From assembly GCA_963675365.2 (NCBI GenBank), contig CAXXVA010000003.1, forward strand, positions 558,001 through 622,000: DNA of 64,000 nt, read 5' to 3'. A program made the translations under genes and the position numbers. How positions within the stretch are numbered: position 1 is the stretch's first letter; each line of letters starts with the position of its first letter. Source of the stretch: CAXXOK01 sp963675365. Its GTDB lineage: Bacteria > Bacillota > Clostridia > Christensenellales > Aristaeellaceae. The notes beneath the pieces are model-generated. The model saw nothing but the letters and a program-made list of their open reading frames with translations. It was not told where the DNA came from and did no database searches. Positions 25,433 to 33,808 of the stretch are shown here, in pieces.

Positions 25433-26509
25433 CTAACGCTCTTGGTTGCCTAACAGTATATCACAGATCGCCACCGCCGCGGCGGCTTCCACCACCGGTA
25501 CGGCGCGGGGCACGATGCAGGGATCGTGCCTGCCCTGAATGGTCAGCTTTACGTTCTCGCGTTTTGACAGGCTGACGGAATCCTGTTCGATGCCGATGGA
25601 GGACGTGGGTTTAATCGCCGCTTTGAAAATCAGCGGCATGCCGGTGGTGATCCCGCCCAGAATCCCGCCGTGGTTGTTGGTTTTGGTGCGTACGGTATCG
25701 CCGTCCATTACGAAGGGATCATTGTTCCGGGACCCCCGCAGGCGCGAACCTGCAAACCCGCTGCCAAACGAGACGCCCTTCACCGCGGGAATGCCGAAGA
25801 TAATCCCGGCGATTTTGCTCTCAACGCCCTGGAACATCGGACTTCCGCAGCCCGCCGGCAGACCCGTAACCGCGCATTCGATCACGCCGCCGACGCTGTC
25901 TTCCTCCGCTTTAACGGTTTCGATCTCCGCAAGCATTTTATCCCACGCGCCTGCGTTCAGCACCGGGGGCGTATCCTTGGGTAAGGCGCTGAAATCGGGA
26001 CGGACGGGATCGAACGGATCGTCGTCTACGGTTCCGATGGACAGGATATGTGCGCCGACGCGGATACCGCGCTCTTTTAGAAGCTGCAGGCAAAGCCCGC
26101 CCGCGATGCACAAGGGCGCGGTGAGCCTGCCGGAAAACTGGCCGCTGCCCGCGATGTCGTTATGTCCGTGAAACTTTTCATACGCGGCGTAGTCCGCCTG
26201 GGAGGGGCGGGGCACGTCGCGCAGATTGCCGTAGTCAAAGGAGCGGGTGTCCGTATTGCGAATGATGGCGGTGATCGGCGCGCCGCAGGTTTTACCGTCG
26301 GCAAGGCCGGCGATGAACTCAGGGGTATCGGCTTCCTTGCGCGGCGTCGAATAGGAGGCCCCGCCGGGCGCGCGCCTTGCGAGGAAGCTTTGAAGCGCTT
26401 CCATATCGGGCGTTATTCCCGCGGGATAGCCGTCGATCACCACGCCGATGGCCGGTCCGTGTGACTGTCCGAAAATGGTAATTTTCAGGGCCTCTCCGAA
26501 GCTGTTCAT
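25433..26509 (-). CDS. aroC: Chorismate synthase
   Basis: A 358-residue FMN-dependent enzyme that makes chorismate from 5-enolpyruvylshikimate 3-phosphate. Visible motifs are the N-terminal FGQSHGPAIGVVIDG, GHNDIAGSGQFSGR and NNHGGILGGITTGMPL, all standard for the family. The length is normal. ATG 26509 has GGAGGAAAC upstream and overlaps the aroA stop by ATGA. Confidence 0.96.
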   Translation of the reverse strand: MNSFGEALKITIFGQSHGPAIGVVIDGYPAGITPDMEALQSFLARRAPGGASYSTPRKEADTPEFIAGLADGKTCGAPITAIIRNTDTRSFDYGNLRDVPRPSQADYAAYEKFHGHNDIAGSGQFSGRLTAPLCIAGGLCLQLLKERGIRVGAHILSIGTVDDDPFDPVRPDFSALPKDTPPVLNAGAWDKMLAEIETVKAEEDSVGGVIECAVTGLPAGCGSPMFQGVESKIAGIIFGIPAVKGVSFGSGFAGSRLRGSRNNDPFVMDGDTVRTKTNNHGGILGGITTGMPLIFKAAIKPTSSIGIEQDSVSLSKRENVKLTIQGRHDPCIVPRAVPVVEAAAAVAICDILLGNQER

Positions 26510-27780
26510 TCGGTTTCCTCCGTTACAACGCCGCCGAGCGACCGGAGATCCTCAAAAAATCGGGGATAGGACTTGTTGACTGCTTCGGCCTGCGTAATTT
26601 CCACTTCGCCGCCGCATAATACGGATGTGACCGCCGCCATCATGGCGATGCGGTGGTCGTTCTGCGAAGCTACGCTGCCGCCGTGGAGTTTATGTCCGCC
26701 GTCGATCAGTAGAGAATCCGGGGTTTCGGTGATCTGTGCGCCGAACGCGCGCAGTGTTTCGCTGGTCGCGCTCAGGCGGTCGCATTCCTTCAGCCGCAGG
26801 CGCGCCGCGCTTAAGACCCGTGTCTGCCCCTCGGCCGTCAGCGCGGCGACGGTGATCATCGGCACCAGATCCGGGATATCGCGTACGCCCATATCGATCG
26901 CATTGAGCTTGCCGCCGCTGACGGTCACGCTGTCTGCATCAATTATAACCTCCGCGCCGAAGCGCTGGAGGACATAGATAAAGGTCTTGTCGCCTTGCAA
27001 ACTGTTGATGTCGAGCCCCGTGATCGTCACGGGGGTATCGGAAACCGCGCCAAGCACCAGCCAGGGGGCAGCGTTGCTCCAGTCGCCCTCGACCGTCAGC
27101 GTTTTGGGCGATCTGTACTGCTGGCCGCCCTGAATGAAAAAGCTTCCGCTGTGCTCCTCGATTTCGATTCCAAAGGTTTTCAGCACTTGCAGGGTCAAAT
27201 CAACGTACGGACGGGATTCAAGCTTCCCCAGCACGTCGATCTGGCTGTCCTCTTCAATCAGCGGCAGGGCGAACAGCAGCCCCGTAATGAACTGTGAGGA
27301 TACGTTGCCGGTGATTTTGTATGCGCCGCCGGACAGGCTTCCCGACACGGTCAGCGGGTTAGTTCCCTGCTTAGACAGCGTGCAATGGTGCGCAGCCAGT
27401 TCCTCGTATAGGGGCGACAGGGGGCGCTGCGGCAGCCTGCCGTGCATAGTGAAGGACGCATTGGCCCCAAGCGCGCACGCGACCGGGAGCATGAAGCGCA
27501 GCGTGGAGCCGGATTCGCCGCAGCCCAGCGTGCGTAGCGTTTCGGACAGCGGACGTGTAAGCGGGGTGACGGTGAATACGCCGTCCTCGTAAACGATCCT
27601 GGCGCCGAGCGCTTCCATGCAGCCGACGGTCGCCCGGATGTCCTCGTTTACGTCGCTGCAGACGATGCGGGTTACTTGGTCCGCAAGCGCCGCGGCGATC
27701 AGCACACGGTGCGCGTGCGACTTGGAGGCTACGGCCTTTACGGTTCCGCCGCGCGGTGGAGTTACGATCCTTGCTTTCAT
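26506..27780 (-). CDS. aroA: 3-phosphoshikimate 1-carboxyvinyltransferase (EPSP synthase)
   Basis: A 424-residue enzyme that joins shikimate 3-phosphate with PEP. Motifs: ASKSHAHRVLIAAALAD (substrate-binding Lys/Ser), GSLSGGAYKITGNVSSQFIT, EGDWSNAAPWLVLGA and NDHRIAMM. In the first PEP-binding region GCGESGSTLRF is present, where plant-like enzymes have GNAGTAMR; this points to the class II form. Overlaps aroC downstream. Confidence 0.95.
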   Translation of the reverse strand: MKARIVTPPRGGTVKAVASKSHAHRVLIAAALADQVTRIVCSDVNEDIRATVGCMEALGARIVYEDGVFTVTPLTRPLSETLRTLGCGESGSTLRFMLPVACALGANASFTMHGRLPQRPLSPLYEELAAHHCTLSKQGTNPLTVSGSLSGGAYKITGNVSSQFITGLLFALPLIEEDSQIDVLGKLESRPYVDLTLQVLKTFGIEIEEHSGSFFIQGGQQYRSPKTLTVEGDWSNAAPWLVLGAVSDTPVTITGLDINSLQGDKTFIYVLQRFGAEVIIDADSVTVSGGKLNAIDMGVRDIPDLVPMITVAALTAEGQTRVLSAARLRLKECDRLSATSETLRAFGAQITETPDSLLIDGGHKLHGGSVASQNDHRIAMMAAVTSVLCGGEVEITQAEAVNKSYPRFFEDLRSLGGVVTEETE

Positions 27781-27799
27781 ACTGCTTTCCTCTGCTGTC

Positions 27800-28852
27800 C
27801 TATTGTAGTCCCAGGTTTACAAGCTGTTCGTAGTCGTCCATCGGGATATCTTTCAATATACAGCGGCCGAAATCCTCGATCCATACCCAGGTGATGAAAT
27901 CGGTCTGCCGTTTTTTATCCATCCTTGCGGTATCGGCGATCTGTTTGGCTGTAAAAGCTGTTTCCGTCGGCAGGCCGTGGAGCCTGAACAGCTTGACGAT
28001 CTCGTCGGCCACGGCTTGGGTGCATACGCCCTGTTTAGCGCAGATGCGCGCGGTCATGCACGTGCCGATGGCGACGGACTGGCCGTGGGACAGGGTGAAT
28101 CCGCTCAGCGTTTCCACAGCGTGGCCGATGGTGTGGCCGAGGTTTAGCAGTTTACGCTTGTCCGCTTCCCGCTCGTCCGCTTCCACCACACCGCGTTTGA
28201 TCTGTACGTTCAGTTTGACGATTTGTTCCAGATTTTGCCGGATTGGCTGATTAAGCAGTTCTTTGAGCTCGCTGCCCGCGAGTACGGCGTGCTTGATCAC
28301 CTCGCCCATGCCGCTGGCAAACACGGATGCGTCCAGCGTGTCGAACAGGCGGTAGTCGCACAGCACAAGCGAAGGCTGGTAGAACGCGCCCGCTAGGTTT
28401 TTGCCCGCTTGCAGGTCGATGCCCGTTTTGCCGCCGACGGAAGAATCCACCGCGGCCAGAAGCGTGGTGGGCATTTGAATGACCTTGATCCCCCGCATAT
28501 AGGTTGCGGCCGCGAAGCCCGCCAGATCGCCGACTACGCCGCCGCCCAGCGCTACGACGGTATCGGAGCGGCTCATCAGGTGTTCGGCCAGAAAATTGAG
28601 CAACGCGACGTAGGTATCAGTATTTTTAGATGCTTCGCCGTGAGGAAACACAAAGGTATGCACCGTGTTTCCGTTTTGCTGAAGCTGCTGTTTTAACATG
28701 TCGCCGTAGAGGGGATAGACTGTATCGTCGGACACGATGGTGACGGCGCCGTGTTTGACAATGGGAGAAAGGATGGAAGCTGCGCTTTGCAGCAGACCGT
28801 CGCCGATCAGGACGTCGTAGGCGCTGGAGGCGCGAACGGTTACGGTCTCCAT
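27800..28852 (-). CDS. aroB: 3-dehydroquinate synthase
   Basis: A 350-residue NAD- and metal-dependent cyclase making 3-dehydroquinate from DAHP. Motifs: GGGVVGDLAGFAAATYMRG (dinucleotide loop), PTTLLAAVDSSVGGKTGID, and the metal His set in LNLGHTIGHAVE and LSHGQSVAIG. ATG 28852 shares one base with the tyrA stop, and GAGGTGG lies in the end of tyrA. Confidence 0.95.
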   Translation of the reverse strand: METVTVRASSAYDVLIGDGLLQSAASILSPIVKHGAVTIVSDDTVYPLYGDMLKQQLQQNGNTVHTFVFPHGEASKNTDTYVALLNFLAEHLMSRSDTVVALGGGVVGDLAGFAAATYMRGIKVIQMPTTLLAAVDSSVGGKTGIDLQAGKNLAGAFYQPSLVLCDYRLFDTLDASVFASGMGEVIKHAVLAGSELKELLNQPIRQNLEQIVKLNVQIKRGVVEADEREADKRKLLNLGHTIGHAVETLSGFTLSHGQSVAIGTCMTARICAKQGVCTQAVADEIVKLFRLHGLPTETAFTAKQIADTARMDKKRQTDFITWVWIEDFGRCILKDIPMDDYEQLVNLGLQ

Positions 28853-29706
28853 CAGCCGTCCACCTCCTCTTTGATCTTCACGCCCTCGGCCAAAAGCCTT
28901 CGCAGTTCGTCCTTATCGTTGGTTTCCAGCGCTTTTCGGTACTTGGAAAGCGAATCCATAAGGATATCGAGTTCCTGCACCAGCATATCGCGATTGAGCA
29001 GAAAAAGTTCCATCCACATATTCGGATCCAGCCAGGCGACGCGGGTCAGGTCGCGGTAGCTGCCCGCGGAAAAGCCGTCGTGTGCGCGCGCCGTTGGGCT
29101 TTTAATGTAGGCGTTGGATACGATGTGCGCCAGCTGCGAAGTAAAGGCGATCATCTTGTCGTGCATTTCCGGCGTGGTCACGGTCAGGCGGCCGAATCCC
29201 ACGGGCTTGAGGGCTTTTTCCATCTGATCGAAAAGCTTGATGTCGTCGTTGGTTTTGGGGACCAGCACCATCGACGCGCCGTCGAACAGGTCGGCGGAAC
29301 TGCTTTTAAAGCCCGAGGTATGCTTGCCTGCCATCGGGTGTCCGCCTACGAAGGTGAAGCCGTTGTTCTCGGCGATCGTGAAGCACTGGTCGCAAACCGC
29401 GCGCTTAACGCCGCAGCAGTCAAACACTATGGTCGTGCTCTGAATATACGGCGCGATGCTTTCCAGATAGCGGATGGCGTCGGCCGGGTAGACCGCAATC
29501 AGAATCGCGTCGCAGTTTGCAATGGTTTCTTTGTTGAGATCCCCGTCGATCGCGCCTTCAAGCTTCGCAAAGCCTTGGATGGCCTCGTCGCGGTCGTAAC
29601 CGTATACGGCTTTGACCTGCGCGCGCTTATAAGCCTTGGCAAGCGAGCCGCCGATCAGCCCGAGACCCGCGATGCCGATGGTCAGCTCGTTATTCCCTGT
29701 TGTCAT
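28852..29706 (-). CDS. tyrA: Prephenate dehydrogenase
   Basis: A 284-residue NAD(P)-dependent dehydrogenase leading to 4-hydroxyphenylpyruvate for tyrosine. The Rossmann loop GIAGLGLIGGSLAKAYK is near the N-terminus; GGHPMAGKHTSGF and FTSQLAHIVSNAY with the catalytic His are present. There is no C-terminal ACT domain, so tyrosine feedback would have to act elsewhere. The start is ATG 29706 with GAGGTG eight bases upstream, which overlaps the aroF end by 17 bases; an upstream in-frame start is unsupported. Confidence 0.94.
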   Translation of the reverse strand: MTTGNNELTIGIAGLGLIGGSLAKAYKRAQVKAVYGYDRDEAIQGFAKLEGAIDGDLNKETIANCDAILIAVYPADAIRYLESIAPYIQSTTIVFDCCGVKRAVCDQCFTIAENNGFTFVGGHPMAGKHTSGFKSSSADLFDGASMVLVPKTNDDIKLFDQMEKALKPVGFGRLTVTTPEMHDKMIAFTSQLAHIVSNAYIKSPTARAHDGFSAGSYRDLTRVAWLDPNMWMELFLLNRDMLVQELDILMDSLSKYRKALETNDKDELRRLLAEGVKIKEEVDG

Positions 29707-30706
29707 TGAACAGCACCTCGCGAATCTTAAACATCTGCTGTGCAATCTCTTGGAATTCAGCCGGGGTTACGGACTGGGGCCCGTCTGACAGGGCGTTTTG
29801 CGGGTCGTTGTGCACCTCGATCATCACGGCGTCCGCGCCGGCGGCGACGGCCGCCATCGCCATGGGCTTGACCAGCTTGGCGATGCCGGTGGCGTGGCTG
29901 GGGTCGATCACCACGGGCAGATGGGAAAGGTCCTTGAGCATGGGGATCGCCGACAGGTCGAGGGTGTTTCTCGTATAGGTTTCAAAGGTACGGATGCCGC
30001 GCTCGCACAGCATGACGTTTGGGTTGCCTTCGCTCATGATATATTCGGCGCTCATCAACAGCTCTTTCAACGTGTTGGCGAGGCCGCGTTTGAGTAAAAT
30101 CGGTTTTTTGGTTTTGCCGAGCTCTTTTAAAAGCTCAAAGTTCTGCATATTGCGCGCGCCGACCTGGATGACGTCCACGTCTTCAAACAGCGGCAGGTGG
30201 TTTGCGTTCATGATCTCGGTTACGATCGGCATACCGGTCAGCTTGCGCGCCTCAAATAGAAGTTCCAGCCCTTCCGCCTTCAATCCCTGAAAGTCGTAGG
30301 GGGAGGTGCGGGGCTTGAACGCGCCGCCGCGCAGCAGGCCCGCGCCGGACGCTTTGATGCTCTGCGCGATGCCGACGATCTGCTCTTTGTTTTCCACGGA
30401 GCACGGCCCCGCGATGATTTGGAAGCTGCCGCCGCCGATTTTGAGATCGCCGATCTCCACAACGGAGGGTTCCGGATGGAACTTGCGGTTGGCGCTTTTG
30501 AAAGGCTCGGAAATCCGCATGACCGACTCGATGATATCCAAACTCCTGAGCAGATCGATGTCAATGGACGAGGTATCGCCAATCAGGCCCAATATCGTGT
30601 GATACTGGCCCTTGGATACGTGAACGTCCAGGCTGCGGTTTTTGAACCATTCGATGAGGTTGTCGATTTTTTCCTGTGGAACACCGGGTTTCAACACTGC
30701 TACCAT
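29690..30706 (-). CDS. aroF: DAHP synthase (3-deoxy-7-phosphoheptulonate synthase), type I-beta
   Basis: A 338-residue first enzyme of the shikimate pathway, condensing PEP and erythrose 4-phosphate. Residues 1 to about 70 form an extra ferredoxin/ACT-like regulatory domain (MVAVLKPGVPQEKIDNLIEW), as in the Thermotoga-type enzyme. The barrel has IAGPCSVEN, LLRGGAFKPRTSPYDFQG, VGARNMQNF and VIDPSHATG. Start ATG 30706 has AGTAGGTG upstream; a frame extending further would enter the leader. Heads the eight-gene operon. Confidence 0.95.
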   Translation of the reverse strand: MVAVLKPGVPQEKIDNLIEWFKNRSLDVHVSKGQYHTILGLIGDTSSIDIDLLRSLDIIESVMRISEPFKSANRKFHPEPSVVEIGDLKIGGGSFQIIAGPCSVENKEQIVGIAQSIKASGAGLLRGGAFKPRTSPYDFQGLKAEGLELLFEARKLTGMPIVTEIMNANHLPLFEDVDVIQVGARNMQNFELLKELGKTKKPILLKRGLANTLKELLMSAEYIMSEGNPNVMLCERGIRTFETYTRNTLDLSAIPMLKDLSHLPVVIDPSHATGIAKLVKPMAMAAVAAGADAVMIEVHNDPQNALSDGPQSVTPAEFQEIAQQMFKIREVLFNDNRE

Positions 30707-30733
30707 ACTACTGCACCTACTTTGTAATAATGA

Positions 30734-30762
30734 GGGCATGCAAGGCAAGCCTCGCATGTCCC
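30734..30762 (-). promoter_or_regulatory. aroF leader hairpin, possible attenuator
   Basis: In the aroF leader, bases 30762-30750 and 30745-30734 form a 12-bp stem with one bulge and a four-base loop, 28 bases before the start codon. Its first strand can instead pair with 30865-30855 (nine of ten positions), so two exclusive folds exist, the pattern of an attenuator. The run after the hairpin (TCATTATTAC) is only moderately T-rich. There is no T-box signature. Confidence 0.4.
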
Positions 30763-30889
30763 TATACTCCCGTCGGAGCGTTTGCCTGCCGGATCAGGCG
30801 GATATCGCGTTCGTCCGGATACCATACTACACCTGGTTTACAGGGAGCCGTACCGGGCCATGCGTTGTATACAGTCCCTTACCCTTCAA

Positions 30890-30917
30890 TTTATCATAGG
30901 AAGTTATTCTGTGTCAA
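30890..30917 (-). promoter_or_regulatory. Promoter of the aromatic amino acid operon
   Basis: Minus-strand TTGACA (30917-30912), 16-base spacer, GATAAA (30895-30890). This gives a leader of about 175 bases before aroF. The intergenic stretch 30707-31018 holds only this promoter, the leader hairpin and the terminator of the next gene. Confidence 0.6.
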
Positions 30918-30980
30918 CAAGCGCCGCACAGCCGCGATACGGATCGATTCCACCGTTCACAGCGGAATTCCAAAAGAAAT

Positions 30981-31003
30981 AGCCCGCCGCAGCGCGGCGG
31001 GCT
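30981..31003 (-). terminator. Rho-independent terminator after the gene at 31019
   Basis: A perfect ten-pair GC stem (AGCCCGCCGC 30981-30990 with GCGGCGGGCT 30994-31003, loop AGC), followed on the minus strand by ATTTCTTTTGG. Confidence 0.85.
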
Positions 31004-31018
31004 CTGACTTGGAAACGC

Positions 31019-31627
31019 CTAAGGAACGGGGGGAAGGTCGCCCGGTAAGAGGGGCAGATACTGCCGGACGGCAGCTGAATCGAATTTCAATGCCGTTTTT
31101 GCAGGCTCACGCGACGGTTTCAGGGCCTTGAGGTGTTCTTCGCATTGCCGCTTGGCTTCCGCCGCCCACTTTTTGTTGTTGGAAACGAAATACTCTTTAT
31201 TGGTGCACTGGTTTTCAAGGTCGTAATATTTCTTCATGAACGCCGTGACTTCCGACCATACGGAATCGTTCTCCTCCAGATGGAAGTTTTTTATCCAGAA
31301 CGCTTCCATGTCAAGCACAAGGGTAGTCGTGCCGGGGATGATTTCGTTTGCGTAATCAATCCGTTTTTCGAAAGGAAGAATTGATTTGATGATCTGGAGC
31401 AATTCGCTTGCGCCAACCAGAATTGTCCATACCCATGGAATTTGGGACCATATCCACCAACCGCCGATTCCGGAACTGGCCGTAATTGCCGAGATGATGT
31501 TGATGGTCATGATGACCCGTTTGCAGAATGTCTGATATAGTTTCATGTATACGGTCTTGAATCGCAGTTCGAAGAGGAAATTCCAGAAGTTCGTCTTTAA
31601 CATGAGCGAGTCGTCTTTTCTGTCCAT
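31019..31627 (-). CDS. Unknown protein with two membrane helices
   Basis: A 202-residue protein I do not recognise with confidence. An N-terminal amphipathic helix (about residues 8-32) leads to two close hydrophobic segments (VIMTINIISAITASSGIGGW and IPWVWTILVGASELLQIIKS), then a helical, charged cytoplasmic tail to residue 175 and a Pro-rich end (LPLLPGDLPPVP). This helix-2TM-helix plan recalls SLATT-type proteins, which often act in defence or nucleotide signalling, but no partner gene is nearby. By eye its base composition is more A/T rich than its neighbours. ATG 31627 has AGGAGA; it has its own promoter and terminator. Confidence 0.65.
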   Translation of the reverse strand: MDRKDDSLMLKTNFWNFLFELRFKTVYMKLYQTFCKRVIMTINIISAITASSGIGGWWIWSQIPWVWTILVGASELLQIIKSILPFEKRIDYANEIIPGTTTLVLDMEAFWIKNFHLEENDSVWSEVTAFMKKYYDLENQCTNKEYFVSNNKKWAAEAKRQCEEHLKALKPSREPAKTALKFDSAAVRQYLPLLPGDLPPVP

Positions 31628-31663
31628 ACCAACGTCTCCTTTCTATTGAATTATGTTGCGTAT

Positions 31664-31692
31664 ATTGTATCATATACTACTAATAGATTCAA
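31664..31692 (-). promoter_or_regulatory. Promoter of the two-helix membrane protein gene
   Basis: Minus-strand TTGAAT (31692-31687), 17-base spacer, TACAAT (31669-31664), about 30 bases before the start codon. Confidence 0.6.
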
Positions 31693-31753
31693 GATAAACG
31701 TTCGGTATATTGGTTGACGCCGCATTAGGCGATCAACAGGCGGCGGGGAAGAA

Positions 31754-32467
31754 TCAGCGCCGTTTTTGGCTGATTCCAAAGCCAATCGCTGCCTTTGGGC
31801 AGGTGTCTACGCAAACCAGGCAGCTGACGCATTCGGTCGAATCGGGACGTCCGACTTTAACCATTTTGTCGATGTCCAGGCTCATCGGGCAGGCGTTGGC
31901 GCACTTCCCGCAGGATATGCACTTGTCCGGGTCCGCTTTCAGCCGGAAGCGGGGGATATTCAGAAGGTCGGCCAGGGTTTCGCCCAACACCATGAACGGC
32001 GCCATCCAGCAGACGCTGTGGCACATACCGCGCCTGCCGGTAAAGAGCGTGAACAGGTAAATGACCAAAACGATCGTGATATAAACGATCAGATACTGCG
32101 GATCGATGGTGAAACTGAAGGTCGCGTCGGCGGTCAGCGGGCTGTTCTGCACCCAAAGATAGACGAGAAATGAAAACCACACGACCCAAACGATATATTT
32201 GGCTGTATTCTTCCACTTGCCGTTCCAACGCTTGCCGTTGGACGCGGCAATATAGTCCTGCACGGCGCCGCCCGGGCAGAGCCAGCCGCAGAACAGGCGG
32301 CTGAAGACGATGGAAAAGAGGAACAATCCCCCGAATACCAGCGCGCTGCCGCCGACGACGCCCTGCGAAGCGGCCATGATGATGATATACGGAGACAGGA
32401 AGAAAAACGTCAGGGGAAACAGGAGCGCCGACAGGGTTTGGATGCCTTTGCGTACTTTTTGCCTCAT
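31754..32467 (-). CDS. Membrane 4Fe-4S ferredoxin (NapH/NosR/CcoG-like)
   Basis: A 237-residue electron-transfer membrane protein with about four helices. Cysteine motifs: FCGWLCPGGAVQD in the membrane part, GMCHSVCWMAPF further on, and two 4Fe-4S clusters in the C-terminal ferredoxin part, CISCGKCANACP and CVSCLVCVDTCPK. The CGWLCP motif is typical of NapH/NosR-type polyferredoxins. It overlaps the upstream PadR gene by ATGA and so is probably controlled by it. The electron donor and acceptor are unknown. Confidence 0.85.
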   Translation of the reverse strand: MRQKVRKGIQTLSALLFPLTFFFLSPYIIIMAASQGVVGGSALVFGGLFLFSIVFSRLFCGWLCPGGAVQDYIAASNGKRWNGKWKNTAKYIVWVVWFSFLVYLWVQNSPLTADATFSFTIDPQYLIVYITIVLVIYLFTLFTGRRGMCHSVCWMAPFMVLGETLADLLNIPRFRLKADPDKCISCGKCANACPMSLDIDKMVKVGRPDSTECVSCLVCVDTCPKAAIGFGISQKRR

Positions 32468-33030
32468 TTGGTTTCGACCTCTTTCAAAATGGATTCACGG
32501 GCTTCCAAAGCCCAGTCCCGCATCGCTGCGTAGTGGTACTTGCCGCAAAGCGCGGTCAGGCGGCTGTAACTGTGGTCGGATTCAGTCAGGGTAGGGTTTT
32601 TCGACATGATTTCCATTATACTTGTGATTTCAGCAAGCGCCGTTTCATTGCGCCGGATGAAATCGTCCAGATGTTTTATCAGGACCTCGGGCCGGGTATG
32701 CTTGCCAAAGGAGATCTTTAAAAGAATCTCGTACCGAAGTTTTTCGACCTCCGGCTCTTCGACGAGCCAGTCTGAAAGGGCGTGCAAGCCCTTATCCGTG
32801 ATGCGGTACACTTTTTGGCCGCGGCCGTTGGCAGCCTTGTCTGTGTCGGCGCTTTCAGCCAGCCCTTCGCGCACCAGTACCTTTAGGATTGGGTAAATCT
32901 GACCGAAGCCTGCCTGCCAGAAACGGCTGTACTCGGCTTCGATCCATTTGCGGATGTTATACCCAGTAAGCTCCGTATGCGCAAGCATCCCCAATATCAG
33001 GTAGCGGGATTTGCTTTCGTTTTCCTTCAT
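32464..33030 (-). CDS. PadR family transcriptional regulator
   Basis: A 188-residue repressor. The N-terminal winged helix is clear (SRYLILGMLAHTELTGYNIR, then FGQIYPILKVLVREGLAE and GRGQKVYRITDKGLHAL), and the C-terminal part is the helical Vir_act_alpha_C domain of the long PadR group (LDDFIRRNETALAEI...). Its own promoter holds a perfect palindrome in the spacer (33060-33082), so autorepression is likely. It is co-translated with the 4Fe-4S membrane protein, which is probably its main target. Confidence 0.92.
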   Translation of the reverse strand: MKENESKSRYLILGMLAHTELTGYNIRKWIEAEYSRFWQAGFGQIYPILKVLVREGLAESADTDKAANGRGQKVYRITDKGLHALSDWLVEEPEVEKLRYEILLKISFGKHTRPEVLIKHLDDFIRRNETALAEITSIMEIMSKNPTLTESDHSYSRLTALCGKYHYAAMRDWALEARESILKEVETK

Positions 33031-33058
33031 AGGTAACCTCCGACATTAATATATCAAT

Positions 33059-33087
33059 AAGATATATCAAAATGATATATCTGTCAA
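33059..33087 (-). promoter_or_regulatory. Promoter of the PadR / 4Fe-4S operon
   Basis: Minus-strand TTGACA (33087-33082), 17-base spacer, TATCTT (33064-33059). The spacer is the palindromic operator, so a bound repressor would exclude RNA polymerase. Confidence 0.6.
33060..33082. promoter_or_regulatory. Probable PadR operator
   Basis: A perfect palindrome with ten-base arms (AGATATATCA, 33060-33069; TGATATATCT, 33073-33082) and an AAA centre. It fills the spacer of the PadR promoter. A partial third copy (ATATATCA) lies at about 33050. Confidence 0.7.
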
Positions 33088-33216
33088 CTGAAAATTTGAA
33101 TTTAATAGATGGTTCGTTCTGCCTTGCATATATATTTGTTGCGGCAAAAGGCAATCTCCCGTACAATAACCATTAAGACAAGTCGCATATAGTTACGTTT
33201 AGGGGAGGCGATCCGT

Positions 33217-33747
33217 ATCAAACATCTTGCGAACCTGATTACGGCGTCCCGCTTTGTATTCGCGGCGTTGATCCTGTTTTCGGAGCCGTACTCCGCATTG
33301 TTTTGGACATGGTATCTCTGCGGCGGGTTGAGCGACCTGGCGGACGGCCCTGTGGCGCGGAAGCTTTCCCAGCAGAGTGCGTTGGGCGCAAAGCTGGACA
33401 GTGCGGCTGATCTTGCATTCATCCTTTGCGCCGGGATTGTGGTTTTTCGCAGCGCTTCCTTTCCGCTCTGGGTACTCGCGGCCGCTGGCGGGATTGTGCT
33501 GGTGCGCTTTGCGACTTATGCCGTTGGATACAGGAAATACCGCACGTTTGCCGCGCTGCATACATGGATGAATAAGGCGACGGGACTGCTGCTTTTTCTG
33601 TTTCCCGTGCTGTTCAGACTGCTGGGGGTTGGCGCGGCGTCCGGGATCATCTGCGGGATCGCCATGCTAGCGGCTGTGGAGGAGCTTATTCTCATGGCGC
33701 GGTCCGAAACGCTCGACCGCGACTGTAAAGGAATCTGGATAAGATAA
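33217..33747 (+). CDS. CDP-alcohol phosphatidyltransferase family protein (non-standard start)
   Basis: A membrane enzyme of about 176 residues. The full family motif D-x2-DG-x2-AR-x8-G-x3-D-x3-D is present (SDLADGPVARKLSQQSALGA, then KLDSAADL), so it should transfer a phospho-alcohol from a CDP-linked donor. The expected N-terminus (IKHLANLITASRFVFAALIL) is in frame but begins with ATC at 33217, eight bases after GGGGAGG; no ATG/GTG/TTG occurs there. Either AUC is used, or an ATG has mutated. The first standard start is TTG 33268, which would remove part of the first helix. The exact product is not determined. Confidence 0.75.
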   Translation: MKHLANLITASRFVFAALILFSEPYSALFWTWYLCGGLSDLADGPVARKLSQQSALGAKLDSAADLAFILCAGIVVFRSASFPLWVLAAAGGIVLVRFATYAVGYRKYRTFAALHTWMNKATGLLLFLFPVLFRLLGVGAASGIICGIAMLAAVEELILMARSETLDRDCKGIWIR

Positions 33748-33765
33748 ATCACCGCATAAAAAACA

Positions 33766-33782
33766 GGCGGGGGAAACCCGCC
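33766..33782. terminator. Bidirectional terminator between convergent genes
   Basis: GGCGGG (33766-33771) and CCCGCC (33777-33782) with a GGAAA loop. Toward the minus strand it is followed by TGTTTTTTATG, a good terminator for the TetR gene; toward the plus strand by TTATAATTTGTT, acceptable for the phosphatidyltransferase gene. Confidence 0.75.
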
Positions 33783-33808
33783 TTATAATTTGTTCTGTTC
33801 CCCATCCG

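Noticed and set aside
30707..30917. T-box leader upstream of aroF
   Set aside because: No AGGGTGG-type antiterminator sequence and no specifier-loop arrangement were found on the minus strand.
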